Source of the DNA: Bombyx mori
Lineage: Eukaryota > Arthropoda > Insecta > Lepidoptera > Bombycidae
Assembly: GCF_030269925.1 (NCBI RefSeq)
Contig: NC_085118.1
Coordinates: forward strand, 14,815,001-14,879,000
Length of the DNA stretch: 64,000 nucleotides
Direction of reading: 5' to 3'
The notes beneath the pieces were generated by a model. The model had not been told where the DNA came from. It saw only the letters and a list, made by a program, of their open reading frames with translations, and did not search any database. This document shows, piece by piece, positions 21,832 through 33,056 of the stretch (positions within the stretch are counted from its first letter, which is position 1; each line of letters opens with the position of its first letter). A program made the position numbers and the translations under genes.

Positions 21832-22163
21832 TATACAGGGCGTACAAAAAAAAACCAACGCTACAAGAAAAATGAGTACATAGCTCCAACGCTAAGGGAA
21901 ACTGAGTGAACTAAGCAGAAATAATAGGCGTTGTAGTTTATATTTAGTGAGCCTTTATTGTAACACAGAAATAGCTGTCATCCAGGTGTCCCGTGTTTCC
22001 TAAACATTCCTGAAATAATCTAAAACCGACATTAGTATAATTTACCGAAATACAAAACGTTAAATGACCTAAAAAAAAACAAAAAATCGAATGCATTTTT
22101 TTTGTGTCATAGAAATATCGTGTCTTCATTTTCGCAAACGATTTTAAGAGCATCCTGTATATA
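21832..22163. repeat. Possible small TIR element
   Basis: TATACAGGGCGTAC on the left and CATCCTGTATATA on the right form a short inverted repeat (8 bp exact, TATACAGG), 330 bp apart, with TA at the edges. Only one copy is visible here, so this is tentative. Confidence 0.3.
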
Positions 22164-22370
22164 ACGTGTCACGTTGGATTGCTGCAAGCTAGGATTTTCT
22201 TCTGTGTTACAGTACCAGCATTATACGTATGAGATCAGAACATGTACACTCAGACCTCAGACAAGACTTTTAGCAAAGAAACTGACTGAATCTAAAACAG
22301 AATCAGCTTAAAATTAAAATTACTTTTTTCGATTTAAGTGTCACAACACACAACTTTGTTGATTTCAATT

Positions 22371-22602
22371 CGACGCTTGAAAGGCAAACGTGACTAAGCG
22401 AGAATGCGTGAACTTTACAGTAGACTAATTGAAAGTTGAAATACCTGAAAAAAAATCTATTTTAACGAATCTAGCTGTAGGATTGAAATGATTTTAATAG
22501 ACCTAGAAATATATATTTTTTGCGCATCGTATATAGTTATTGCCTATCATTTATATACAAAGCAGTTATTGTCGCTTAGTCACGTTTGCCTTTCAAGCGT
22601 CG
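22371..22602 (-). mobile_element. MITE with 31-bp terminal inverted repeats, copy 2
   Basis: The same 232-bp length as 666-897 and inverse in orientation. Both ends begin CGACGCTTGAAAGGCAAACG; the G at position 14 replaces the A found at both ends of copy 1. Flanks are AATT on both sides. Confidence 0.82.
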
Positions 22603-23028
22603 AATTAATATTATTATGCACTCTAAAACGTAACCGAGAATTCAGTGCAAATCAATCATAGCGGTGAAAATTGAGAACAATTTAACACTAGGTAGTCCGT
22701 AAGTTTATTTCATTGTTATCACTCAATCATGCAAACGGGCCCGTCTTAAAACGTGACGTCACAACTGTGCAAATACACTTAAACTTATGTACTCCGTATT
22801 AGTATTTGAGCGAATTATCCGAGCTGTAGTGCGCCGTTGCATTGCTTACCGAAACTAAGCATCCAGATGCACTAGTTTATGTATAAACCAAGATTGACTT
22901 GCGACGAATACTTACGTAGAAATTCAGAGATCCGTACTCAAATGCCTATCAATTACTATGCTTATTTAGGTCTTGCTGGTAGGAATAAAATTCTAACATA
23001 AAAACAAAAAATGCCCAATCCATATTAG
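22603..23028. other. No recognised feature
   Basis: Nothing identified between the MITE and the LINE mosaic. Confidence 0.5.
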
Positions 23029-23087
23029 TGTTAGCAACGTCCTCAGGCTAAAGCCTCTTGAGCTCACCTACTTGCTCAGTTACGCTA

Positions 23088-23102
23088 GGATAACGCTCTA
23101 AG
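23088..23102. repeat. 15-bp target-site duplication, left copy
   Basis: GGATAACGCTCTAAG, identical to 24263-24277 directly after the poly(A) of the inserted LINE. Confidence 0.9.
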
Positions 23103-24262
23103 CGCGGCGGAAGTTCGAGCGCGGAAACTTCAATCTCGGCGTGCCGTGCTCGAGGCGTGGTCTCGCCGCCTGGCGGACCCCACCTACGGGCGACGGACTG
23201 TCGAGGCGATCCGCCCGGTCCTCTCGGACTGGGTGAATCGCGACCGAGGACGTCTCACCTTCCGAGCGACGCAGGTGCTCACGGGACACGGCTGTTTCGG
23301 TCGCTACCTGCACCTCGTCGCCCGGAGGGAGCCGACGCCGAAGTGCCACCACTGCAGTGGCTGCAACGAGGACACGGCGGAGCACACGCTCGCGTACTGC
23401 ACCGCTTTCGCGGAGCAGCGCCGCGTCCTCGTTGCAAAAATAGGACCGGACTTGTCGCTTCCGACCGTCGTGGCTACGATGCTCGGCAGCGACGAGTCCT
23501 GGCAGGCGATGCTCGACTTCTGCGAGTCCACCATCTCGCAGAAGGAGGCGGCGGAACGGGAGAGGGAGAGCTCTTCTTCCCTCTCGGCGCCGTGCCGCCG
23601 CCGTCGAGCCGGGGTTCGGAGGAGGGCGTTTGTCCAGCTCCAGCCCCTATGAGGAGGCAGTCCCGGTGATGGTCACGGGGCGACCTAAGGGGGTTGAGGC
23701 TGCGCCGCACGCTACCGTCACTCTAGCGCGCTGGCACCAGGAGGACGGGACGGCGCGTCGGCGGCTGCGGACTGCGATGCGGTCCGCATTTTCGTCGTCG
23801 CTGTCGTCGCCGAACATACTGTTGAAGAGCAACCCGGTCGGCGGTGTATCGCGTTCCGACCCGGCAGGCTGGTTCTGGCCCAGCGGGGTATCCCGGAACA
23901 CCAGCGGCACCGCCCGGGCGGCCTGGTAGGGCCGCCGTACCGCGGAGACCGACGTCGTTGGTCGTCGACTATCGCCTTGACGACCCGTCGGTCGGGCGTC
24001 CTCGGGGTGGCGCCGCGTGTCTGGTTGTAGTGTTGACCGCGGGAACCCCCCTACTCTGAACGGGTTCTGACCCCGGACGGAGATCGGACGTCGGGTGTAA
24101 GAGTGCAGGGGAGTCGTTTAGTGGGTGGGCCCTAAAATCCTTGGGCCCGCGATCTGCTCTCAACACCTGCAGATCGTTGAGTCTCACATACCCCGCGCGC
24201 CCCCTAGGCGCGGGGACCTCGTAGGAGGTTCGGCCCCCGGCCCGAAAAAAAAAAAAAAAAAA
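23103..24262 (+). mobile_element. R1-clade non-LTR retrotransposon, 5'-truncated
   Basis: A 1,160-bp insertion: the ORF2 C-terminus, a GC-rich 3' UTR of about 590 bp and 18 A residues, between perfect 15-bp duplications. GC content is far above the surroundings, which is typical of insect R1-group elements. The target is an old LINE, not rDNA or telomeric repeat, so it is either a non-specific member of the group or an off-target event. Confidence 0.88.
23104..23652 (+). pseudogene. ORF2 C-terminus of an R1-clade retrotransposon
   Basis: The frame is open from the truncation point to the stop at 23650-23652 (183 codons including the stop). It contains DWVNRDRGRLTFRATQVLTG, HGCFGRYLHLVARREPTPKC and the cysteine-histidine motif CHHC...AEHTLAYC, then FCESTISQKEAAERERE. 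This order (region after the reverse transcriptase, CCHC finger, QKEAAERERE tail) is characteristic of R1-group ORF2 proteins. The finger is thought to bind nucleic acid. Endonuclease and RT are absent, so the fragment is inert. An overlapping frame starting at 23157 is a shadow. Confidence 0.88.
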
Positions 24263-24277
24263 GGATAACGCTCTAAG
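24263..24277. repeat. 15-bp target-site duplication, right copy
   Basis: GGATAACGCTCTAAG directly after the A tail; pairs with 23088-23102. Confidence 0.9.
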
Positions 24278-24293
24278 GCTACCAGCTTAGGAT

Positions 24294-24682
24294 ATTTTTT
24301 TTCATACCTAGGCTGATGGCTTAGAGAGATCATATCAGCGTAACCTTAGCTAGTAGGTGAGATAACGGGGCTCAAACCTGACGATGTTGCTAACACGAAC
24401 CCTAGCAAGAGCCGTGCTTCGCAGAATCTACCACCGGATCGGAAACGCGACCCGCTGAGAAGATCCGGAGAGAAACTCAGTGGGCTGTGTCGGTGTGCTA
24501 ATTTACTCGCCGAGCCCTTCATCGCAAGCGACGGGTTCGACGAGAACGATGACTGATGCTTGGGGCACCTAAAAGCACCGTTAGTGGATCGGGAGGATCC
24601 GAAATTACGTGTTTTGGGTACATGTAGTTTTCAGCGGCCACAACGAGAGGATTCTCATGTCGTGCCGCCTTATTGAAGTGGC
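24294..24682 (-). mobile_element. Jockey/BMC1-type LINE 3' end with decayed C-terminal codons
   Basis: Poly(T), then CATACCTAGGCTGATGGCTT, the non-coding part and the decayed frame. On the minus strand HFNKAARHENPLVVAAENYM is followed by a deletion and then KHVISDPPDPLTVLLG. It lies head to head with the older split copy, so at least three LINE insertions cluster within 1.7 kb. Confidence 0.8.
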
Positions 24683-24699
24683 CAGTTTAGGTAAGAAAA

Positions 24700-25325
24700 A
24701 GTGCTGTAAGTATTAAGTGGCACAGGTATAAGCAAGCAAATATAAGATCTTTTTTTCTTTTAAAAAAAGTGTTAAATAGTTCTATTTTAATGAACCAAGG
24801 CCCAATGAATAATACAGGGACAAATAGAACTATGAATACTCATTAATGTATTAGAAAGAGATAAAGATATTATTACGAATTTTAAAATTGACAACAGAAC
24901 CTCTTGTTCGCTTGTAATTTTATTCAAATTACGTTTCTTTATTCAATTAAGACTTCACTGCGGCTGCCGTGAATAGCAATTAGTAAGATTTCTTTCTTAG
25001 AAGAAAGCATTAATTCTAAGAACGTCGAATATTATGTCGTACGTTTTATGAACATTTTTGGCTTTTGACTGTTTGGGGCTTAGCTTCAACTTTACACATA
25101 AATAACTTTGGATTTATAAACAAAAAAAAAAGTACTAAGTGCTTTTTGTCGTTAAATTTGTCAACTTCGGTGGGTAGTTACGATTTAAAACATTTGAATC
25201 GTAGCAAGGCCTAAATTTATTCATTGCTGAAGACCGAATCACATGTAAGCTTTGTCTTAAGCTTGCACAAGCAATTTCCTTGCAAATTGGCATAGAAAAT
25301 GTTTAAAACTGCTACTGCATTTTTG
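24700..25325. other. No recognised feature
   Basis: AT-rich; nothing identified. Confidence 0.5.
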
Positions 25326-25436
25326 ATTGCCTTTGTTGGCAGACTACCATACGGCCCACATGAAGGTGGGTAGTCATCGTCGTTCAAGCACGTTAGCAAC
25401 GGCATGGGCACAGCCTAACCACTCCCTAATGCTAAT
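25326..25436 (-). mobile_element. CR1-type LINE 3' tail fragment, diverged
   Basis: TTGATTGCCTTTGTTGGCAG, CATACGGCCCACATGAAGG, GGTAGTCATCGTCG and ACGGCATGGGCACAGCC correspond to the tail at 43866-43990. Confidence 0.6.
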
Positions 25437-25760
25437 GGGAAACTGATCCAATTATTTAGTAGTCATAAATCTAGCCTAGTAAATTACAACCTCGAGCTAT
25501 GCTTTTCCTATTACCGAGCTCCGAATAACAACTGAAAAGGCGTGCCGCTAATATGTAGGTTCAGTCATACATTACAAATTAACATAACCCAAAAAATATG
25601 ACAAAACTAAAGGCAGCTTAAATATTGCTAAGAAAAATTCAACTTCAACATTTATTATTTGTTTAATGATAATAATAAAAGTCTTTGATGATTACTGTAT
25701 TCAATTGAAAAGAAAACAAGCGATGATTTTTTTTTTTGTTATCACTGACTCTAAATCAAA

Positions 25761-26017
25761 CAAGCATTGGTCCCGGTCACCGTCCTCGTCGAACCCGTCG
25801 CTTGCGACGAAGGGCTCGACGAGCGAATTAACCCATAGACACAGCCCACTGAGTTTCTCGCCGGATTTTCTTAGTGAGTCGCGTTTCCGATCCGGTGGTA
25901 GATTCTGCGTAGCACTGATCTTGCTAGGGTCAGTGTTAGCAACTCTCCGATTTGAGACCCGTGAGCTTACCTATAAACGTTAGGGTGAAGCTATCAGCAT
26001 AGGTAGGATAAAAAAAA
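25761..26017 (+). mobile_element. Jockey/BMC1-type LINE 3' end
   Basis: Starts in CAAGCATTGGTCCCGGTCAC, passes CGTCGCTTGCGACGAAGGGC and GATCCGGTGGTAGATTCTGC, ends AGCATAGGTAGGATAAAAAA. A short deletion removes the GAAATAGCTTCTCAAGG part. Confidence 0.85.
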
Positions 26018-27081
26018 CCAAGCATTACTTCGATATCTACTGATATAAAATAAACAATCTAACATGCCCAAACGACACGACCTTGACAAAATAACCCTTC
26101 GAATTTATCAATATTGATTTACGTTTGAAACAACGAATCGCATCGCGTGCTCGTCGCAAGTCAATCGATGCTTTCAACGAGAACAAATTATTCACTCGAT
26201 GTACTTATGGGAGCATGAGCTCATACAAATATCGGTTTGAGTATCTAAATATTCTACCGAATTACATTTGTATTGACTTAAGCCGTCGGTTGAGCACATG
26301 TTTGTGTGTTATGTGCTTAATGTTGTTGGGACTGAGAAAATGATAAACTTGCACTTTTGAATTTTCACACGATCGCGAAATTTGTGTATCGTTGTTGCAA
26401 ATTTAAAACCTCCTATGTGACATTTTGGGCCAAAATGCGGTATTCATATATTATGAAAATTATTTCAAATACCTAAGTATACTCAGCACAAGCTCCCATG
26501 TGCATATCTCAATATTTCATTTTATTACACGTCAATCTTAAAAAATCCTAAGTGTCGGCTTGCATTTTATTGTAGAACAAAGTATTCTATGTGCTAAAGA
26601 AATATTTGCATTTTTTTTCAGGAGGTAGATTTATTGGATTTTCTCGAAAACAAAATTTATACACATGGGAGATTTCAAATTTGCAAAGACGAGCAAATTA
26701 GCAAATTCGAGATTTTGTCTTTTAGAGAAACTCCAAGCATGGCTCTTTTCATGGCTCACTGAGCGACCTTTAGTTGACAGACTTGCCGCACTGCGAGTGA
26801 CCACGTCTCGGTTCCGTAAGTCATAACTGGCAGGAGGCACTTGTTAAAAACTTTAGTTTTCAGGCACTGTGTGGTGAGTGACGAAAAGTATCTACTTAGT
26901 TTGCCGAAAGCTTCCTAGTCCAGCTGGATCCTCGTACTAGCGTTCATCTCCGAATTGTTTTTACCAATCTGCAACGTCTGCCCGAAGTATAAATATTGTT
27001 GAAGAACTTTAAGCGGACAGCCTTTCACGATGACCTGACCTGGGCTTATTTAAACATCGAACATATCTTTAGTTTTACCAA
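26018..27081. other. No recognised feature
   Basis: A kilobase of moderately AT-rich DNA with short frames only. I see no element or exon. Confidence 0.5.
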
Positions 27082-27275
27082 TCCCATTGAGTTTCTCGCC
27101 GGATCTTCTCAGTGGGTCGCGTTTCCGATCCGGTGGTAGATTCTGCGAAGCACTGCTCTTGCTAGGGTCAGTGTTAGCAACTCTCCGGTTTGAGCCCCGT
27201 GAGCTTACCTACAAACGTTAGGGTGAAGCTGAAATAGCTTCTCAAGGCTATCAGCATAGGTAGGGAAAAAAAAAT
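27082..27275 (+). mobile_element. Jockey/BMC1-type LINE 3' end, short
   Basis: From CCCATTGAGTTTCTCGCCGG to CATAGGTAGGGAAAAAAAAA, with all 3'-region landmarks intact. Confidence 0.85.
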
Positions 27276-27584
27276 AGTTTTATCCATGTTCACCCGAAGT
27301 CCAATTCACCCTCAAGAGTCGGTTAAGTAGTTCAACAGGATTAATATACTTGCCGCACAAAATACAGGGTGTATACCATCAGTTGTTACGCAAATTTTTA
27401 ATTTAATTTCACTAATTTCATTTAAACGAAGTGTAAATTATTCATGAACATGTTTTATGTGCGTATTATCTTAAACAATAGTATCTGTCACGTCATTTGA
27501 GCACTGGTATATCTAGTTTCATTGCTCAATCCGCATACATAAGGCGTCTTATCTTCTAGGCGACGACAACTTGCTATAATACGC
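27276..27584. other. No recognised feature
   Basis: Nothing identified. Confidence 0.45.
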
Positions 27585-27713
27585 CACTTCGATAAGGCGG
27601 CACGACACGAGAACCCACTCATCGTGGCCGCCGGTGACTACATTTCCGATCCTGCAGACAGAATGGAAAGCAGTCGACGTCGCCCCAAACACGTCATCCT
27701 CCCGATCAACTAA
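27585..27713 (+). pseudogene. Jockey-type LINE ORF2 C-terminus, frameshifted
   Basis: A 42-codon remnant, HFDKAARHENPLIVAAGDYI...RRRPKHVI, then a deletion of several bases relative to the 16.3-kb copy that brings in an early stop (LPIN then stop). The downstream DPLTVLLG stretch is therefore lost from frame. Confidence 0.7.
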
Positions 27714-28002
27714 CGGTGCTTTTAGGTACCTCAAGCACTGGTCATCGTTCTCGTCGAACCCGTCGCTCGCGACGAAGGGCTCGACGAGTAAATTAACCCT
27801 CAGACACAGCCCACTGAGTTTCTCGCCGGATCTTCTCAGTGGGTCGCGTTTCCGATCCGGTGGTAGATTCTGCGAAGCACGGTTCTTGCTAGGGTTCATG
27901 TTAGCAACGTCGTCAGGTTTGAACCCCGTGACCTCACCTACTAATTAAGGTTACGCTGAAATAACCTCTATAGGCTCTCAGCTTTGGTAGGAATTAAAAA
28001 AA
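27585..28002 (+). mobile_element. Jockey/BMC1-type LINE 3' end, long copy
   Basis: Coding remnant, then GACGAAGGGCTCGACGAGTA, the CCGATCCGGTGGTAGATTCT core, GCTCTCAGCTTTGGTAGG and an A tail. The only other copy of similar length is 16079-16504. Confidence 0.85.
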
Positions 28003-29436
28003 AGCTATAATATGTGAACGGGGTGTAGTTGTAACAACAACATATTTATTGCCTTATAAAGAACAACACAAAGAATTATCATTGTATTTTCCTCTATCCA
28101 TAGAAACCTTGAACTCAATCTACCCAGTCACAACAAGAGCTATAATTATTTTCACGTAATTTTTACGCAAAGATACAATTTAATATGATGTTTGTAATAC
28201 ATTTTCGTATATTTGAATTTCTATCAATGTATTTGTGTAAGGACTCTGCGTCAGAATCAGATGGTTTGTAAGTTCCCTTGCCGGTCAATGTAATAAATAA
28301 TTATAAATGAAAACTGAATGTCCTTTATATCTCGTATGTGTTTTCAGGTATAGCACAGTAGGAAACCCCAAGCTTAGGGCTTTTGTGTGTGCAAAGCTTA
28401 TTTCAAACGAAAATCGCGCTTACGACAATACCCGTAACGGAGCTTCTGAATGATGTTACACTGTTCACCACATTACCGAGAGAAATATGTTTTAATTTTC
28501 CACAACGCGTCCGGCGTAGGGCAAATATTAGTTTTTATTAAGGTCCGCCTTCCTAGCTACACGAAATTAAACTATACGTTTCGGTGAAATAATGTTAGTA
28601 ATAATAAAAGGAAATTCTAAGTCCGGTGTGTGCTGTGACTTAGGTATTATTATTTTGAAAGTTCGTGTACTTTGTAAGGAATTTGATGTAAACCGATGTA
28701 AGTATCAAATTTTTGATGTTAATTCATGATGTGGTTTTTAAGGCAGTGGGCTATGTGAAAAAACATTAAGGCACACACAGTGCGGGTATTGAAGAAATAA
28801 ACTATATTGATGAGAAAGTTTTAGCACATAGCCACTTAATATTGAATGTTGTCACTAGGGATGTGACTTGAAGGGAAATTATCGACTACTAAATAATCGA
28901 GTTTTCTCTCTTTGAAATAAATCGATTTGTAAACAAAATCGATTAAATAATAATAATAATCGATTTTTGTGTTACTATTCGAAAAGTTACATTTTGGAAC
29001 GTAAGAATGAAATTACCAAGGCGATATAACTCGAAGCTTATCGAAGCTTATCATCGTAGACGAGATTGACAAAGTCCCTGCTGAACTTGTGATAATTTGG
29101 CATTGCCAATTTTGTATTCTAAAATTCACTTACAATTTTATGAGAAGTGTATTAATTACAAAGTCCCTCCTATTTAGACAAACTATAATATGTATTTGCT
29201 ATCTTTTGAAAGCTGTGCAGTATTCGAAATTTCGGATATTATAATATTTAAAGTACATAAGGCACATTCAACCATAAAATTAGTTTGAAACTAGTCTGCA
29301 ACTAATAAAATTCTAGGGAAATAAAAAACTTAAAATTTATAATATAAATATGTTTACAAACAATACTATAATCAGAATATTAAAATCCTATTAATGTTTA
29401 AGCTCTTTAAAATAAAGAAAAAAACTAAATGCCATA
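28003..29436. other. Long AT-rich stretch without recognised features
   Basis: No named repeat or open frame. A cluster of AATCGATT motifs lies at 28900-28975. Confidence 0.5.
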
Positions 29437-29612
29437 TTTTTTTTATTTTTTTTATTGCCCTTGTAGGCAGACGAGCATACGTCCCACCTGATGGTGAGTG
29501 GTTAGCGTCGCCCATGGACTTCAGCAATGCCAGGGGCAGAGCCAAGCCGCTGCCTACCGCTTAATACTCTCCACAAGCCTCGTTTGATGAAGGAATGATT
29601 GAATTTATGATT
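29437..29612 (-). mobile_element. CR1-type LINE 3' end with last codons
   Basis: Tail TTATTGCCCTTGTAGGCAGA and CCCACCTGATGGTGAGTGG; on the minus strand the final frame reads FIKRGLWRVLSGRQRLGSAP then EVHGRR and stop at 29502, matching the C-terminus at 43921. Truncated about 35 codons from the end. Confidence 0.82.
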
Positions 29613-29885
29613 ACTCCAAGAATCATCGGACGAAGGAATGCTGAGTTTTATTTTGTCCATACAAAGGCATTCCCCTGTTGCCTCCCTGAATAAATAGTAC
29701 ACTAGAACAAACACATTTATACCACACGATATTTATATATTGCCATCTCATTTGATCATCTGGTTGTTGCTTTAATTATGAAACTTCTAAAATTGTAATG
29801 GTTTCTAGTTTTTCTGGTTTTCAGAAACCAACATATTTTAACAATTTATACTAAATAAAAGCATAAAAACATAGCTAAAGCACTA

Positions 29886-30031
29886 CAAGCCGTTGTAACT
29901 ATACTGAGACCTTAGAACTTATATCTCAAGGTGGGTGGCGCATTTACGTTGTAGATGTCTATGGGCTCCAGTAACCACTTAACACCAGGTGGGCTGTGAG
30001 CTCGTCCACGAATCTAAGCAATAAAAAAAAA
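29886..30031 (+). mobile_element. Bm1 SINE, 3' half only
   Basis: Begins AGCCGTTGTAACTATACTGA and ends ATCTAAGCAATAAAAAAAAA. About 145 bp; well preserved but deeply truncated. Confidence 0.9.
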
Positions 30032-31719
30032 CAATACTTTTTTAATAACAAAACCGGTTCAATTTTGAAGGTGAATCTGCAGTTTGACTGCAGTTTGACG
30101 AAACATCGATTGAGACTTTACTAAGATATTTCCAGTACTGGTAAAACTTGTAACTATATCTTTCTTACTCCCTTTCTTTCAATTTATTTAAACGAGAAGA
30201 TGCAACGGCCAGCAATGGAGATGAGGAAACGTATTTTTCAACATGACTATGTCTCCTGTTAAGATCTATACAATGACTCGACAAATGTTGTGAATAGGAT
30301 GTTTTAGCCCATAATTGTAGAACAGTATACGTTATACTAACATCTTCGCAGAAAGATAATGTCAGTTCTTCGAGTGCATCATTATCTATATTTCATGACC
30401 ATTCTTGCTTACTATCCTTACAAGAAAAAACAAAGATTCCACTCACTGAACCAAAAGTTATCACTCATACACATCGGCAGTTCCAGCTCAAACTCAACCC
30501 AAAATTCGACATTGAGAACGTATCGTTACTTATTATAAATAGAAATGGTGGATAACTAACCGTCAGTCGAAACGTAAAGTTGGTAAACAATAAAACGATT
30601 TATTACAGACACACGCGACGAAAACATTAACAATTCAATTTTCTTTGTGACACACTTCGCTGCAGTTATTCCTTCGAGTTTTACAACGTTGGCGATTAAA
30701 GCCCTTTAATATGGCGCTTAAATACGATACTAAAATCTAACGAATTGCTTTATGAAAGATGTTTAGAGTTAACGAAAAAAAAACGACATTTTTTTATATA
30801 TTTAATGTACTATTGAGTGTGTCAATTACATTTCTAATAAAGACGAAAATAACTAAATTTATTTATAAAAATATTTAGTACTACAAATGTTTAATTATTT
30901 CTTCATTTAGCCCTCTTTTTAGCACCATTTTTAGTTTGTTTTATTACTCTGTTTGATTGGTGTGAATGCAACCAACGTCAAACATATTCACTCATTATCA
31001 ACCGATATTTATTAATTAATTGAAGTTTGTATGGACGAGATTGAAGTAGACTTCGGCACTATCAGAAGCACATATTTATCCATCAACCTCGTATTATTAA
31101 CAAAAACTATCCGATTAGAATACGACACGACATTAGCTCGTGTCGTACATTATAAAGTAGATACGTACAATCAACTACTGCTTCGACTGACTAATAACTT
31201 TTTATTGTAAACGCCAAAAAAATAAAAGTTTTTAGTTTACAATCGCCGTGAATAACAAAAATGACACCTATTAATTACTTTGAAAATAAGGCAACATTCT
31301 AAATACTATCTTTAAAAATTGAAAACTCGGTTGCAGTTTGTTTGAAGCTAAAGTAATAAATTCGAATACCTGTGTCTAGAAGTTCTCATTCCTCCCCCTC
31401 CAGTCTTCAGTATGAATTAGTCAAATGCGGCTCAAGTTTACCTATGTGTAGCTGCGATACTACAAGTCTCAGAACTCGAAGGTAACTCGACTGAATAACA
31501 GCCTTGACAGTGTTTGCTGACAAATGTATTTCCATAATTTAAAATTTGTGAGTCGATGATGAGAAACGGTATCGTGGTTTAGTCTCGTGATTATTTAAAT
31601 CAGATACTTCTGATGTAGTTTGGAATTGGTTTTGGAATTGTTTCCAATATTTTGGTCTGTTTCGGGCCATTTACGGTATCAAAGTGGAGACTGGACTTTT
31701 GAATGATCTGAACGCAACT
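30032..31719. other. Long AT-rich stretch without recognised features
   Basis: Nearly 1.7 kb with no repeat copy and no supported frame. If unique sequence is needed from this window, this is one candidate. Confidence 0.5.
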
Positions 31720-31953
31720 ATTTTTTTATTGCTTAGATAGATCGACGAGCTCACGGCCCCGTGGTGTTAAGTGGTTACCGGAGCCCATAGAGATTAATCA
31801 CGTCAATGCTGCCACCCATCTTGAGTTATGATTTCTAAATCTCAGTTTTTACAGTAAAACGTCTGCCTCTTCAAACTGAAACGCATTATTGCTTCACCGT
31901 AGAAATAGGCAGAGTGCCCACCTGCACGGGCTCACTAGAATCCCTACCACCAG
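31720..31953 (-). mobile_element. Bm1 SINE, old diverged copy
   Basis: TTTTTTATTGCTTAGATAGA tail, AACTGAAACGCATTATTGCT core, ends ATCCCTACCACCAGCA. Many substitutions. Confidence 0.82.
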
Positions 31954-32224
31954 CACAAAATACCACACCACCAGTAGCAGTAACTAGAGCGGTCCTCCTC
32001 CTTGCGTCGATAATCCTTAATGCTGAGGGTGGTGTGGATAGCAACGTGGACTGAAGTATTGAGAGTGGAGCGTATCTGGTCCGACCAGTGCATTGGACTT
32101 GTGCCTCTGGGCCTTCTGTCACATAACTTGCCTGTTATCATCGACGTCACTTGATTTAGAGTCTGTATATTAAATGAGGTGGTAGCTGTCATAAAATATA
32201 TGTATTCATGTTAGTTTGTGAAGT

Positions 32225-32305
32225 GTGCAGATATAGAAGTTCCGAACAACAACATTCTAACAACATGTCGGTCTACCAAGGTATCTCACGCGTCCATTGG
32301 AAGAT
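32225..32305 (+). repeat. Family C repeat, partial copy
   Basis: GTTCCGAACAACAACATTCT and TCGGTCTACCAAGGTATC correspond to 43755-43835. Only the central 80 bp is recognisable. Confidence 0.5.
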
Positions 32306-32343
32306 CTTTTCAGTGTCGATACCTCGCTACTGAGGTATTACGA

Positions 32344-32583
32344 TATTGCTTAGTTGGGTGGACGAGCTCACAGCCCACCTGGTATTATGTGGTTAATGCA
32401 TGTAAATGCGGTTAGTGGTGGTAAATGCGCCACCCACCTTGAGATATAAGTTCTAAGGTCTCAAGTACAGTTACAACGGCTACCCGATCCTTCAAACCGA
32501 AGCGCATTACAGCTTCACGGCAGAAATAGGCAGGGTGGTGGTACCTACCCGCGCGGTCTCACAAGAGGTCATACCACCAGTAA
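32344..32583 (-). mobile_element. Bm1 SINE, 5'-truncated
   Basis: ATTGCTTAGTTGGGTGGACG tail without a poly(T), an aberrant stretch (GTTAGTGGTGGTAAATGCGC), then a normal body to GGTCATACCACCAGTAA. Confidence 0.88.
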
Positions 32584-32707
32584 AGTGTCTACAACACTGG
32601 TATCACAGTAAAGCTCATATTCGAAAATAAGTCGATTGAACAGAATGAAAATCAATTCAATTGTTTTTATGTATTCCTCTTACCCTTAGTAATGTTATTA
32701 ATCTGTA

Positions 32708-32710
32708 TTA
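32708..32710. repeat. TTA target-site duplication of the Harbinger element
   Basis: TTA precedes CGGCCG here and follows the inverse terminus at 35680-35682. A 3-bp duplication is the PIF/Harbinger rule. Confidence 0.8.
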
Positions 32711-33056
32711 CGGCCGTTTTCAATAACCTATCTATCCCTAGTTTCGGTTACTAAAGATAGACAAATCTATATTTTTGTCCTTACTTACGTTCCAATAACC
32801 TATCGACGGGCAGCAGTTCCTATCGGATTTATCTATCCATCGTCGGGAGGACGGATAGCCTGCTAAAGATAGAACGCTCATACAAATCGTGCTTACTTCC
32901 GTTTCAATATGAGTTTTAAGTAACTCTCCGGTAGGCGGCGCTATCTCTAGTATGGGCATTCGCTTATCTGTCAAAATCGGCCGGTTACATGTTTATCTTT
33001 CAAAAGTAAATCGCTATAATTTAATAATTGTTTCTCTTCATATTGGCATATTGTAG

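Larger units (their letters stand above)
23029..24293 (+). mobile_element. Jockey/BMC1-type LINE end interrupted by an R1-clade LINE
   Basis: 23029-23087 (GTGTTAGCAACGTCCTCAGG...GAGCTCACCTAC) and 24278-24293 (GCTACCAGCTTAGGAT) are the two halves of one old 3' end, split by the 23103-24262 insertion and its duplicated target. Confidence 0.7.

Noticed and set aside
23157..23669. 170-codon frame overlapping the R1-type ORF2
   Set aside because: Alternative frame of GC-rich DNA; the frame starting at 23104 carries the conserved motifs.
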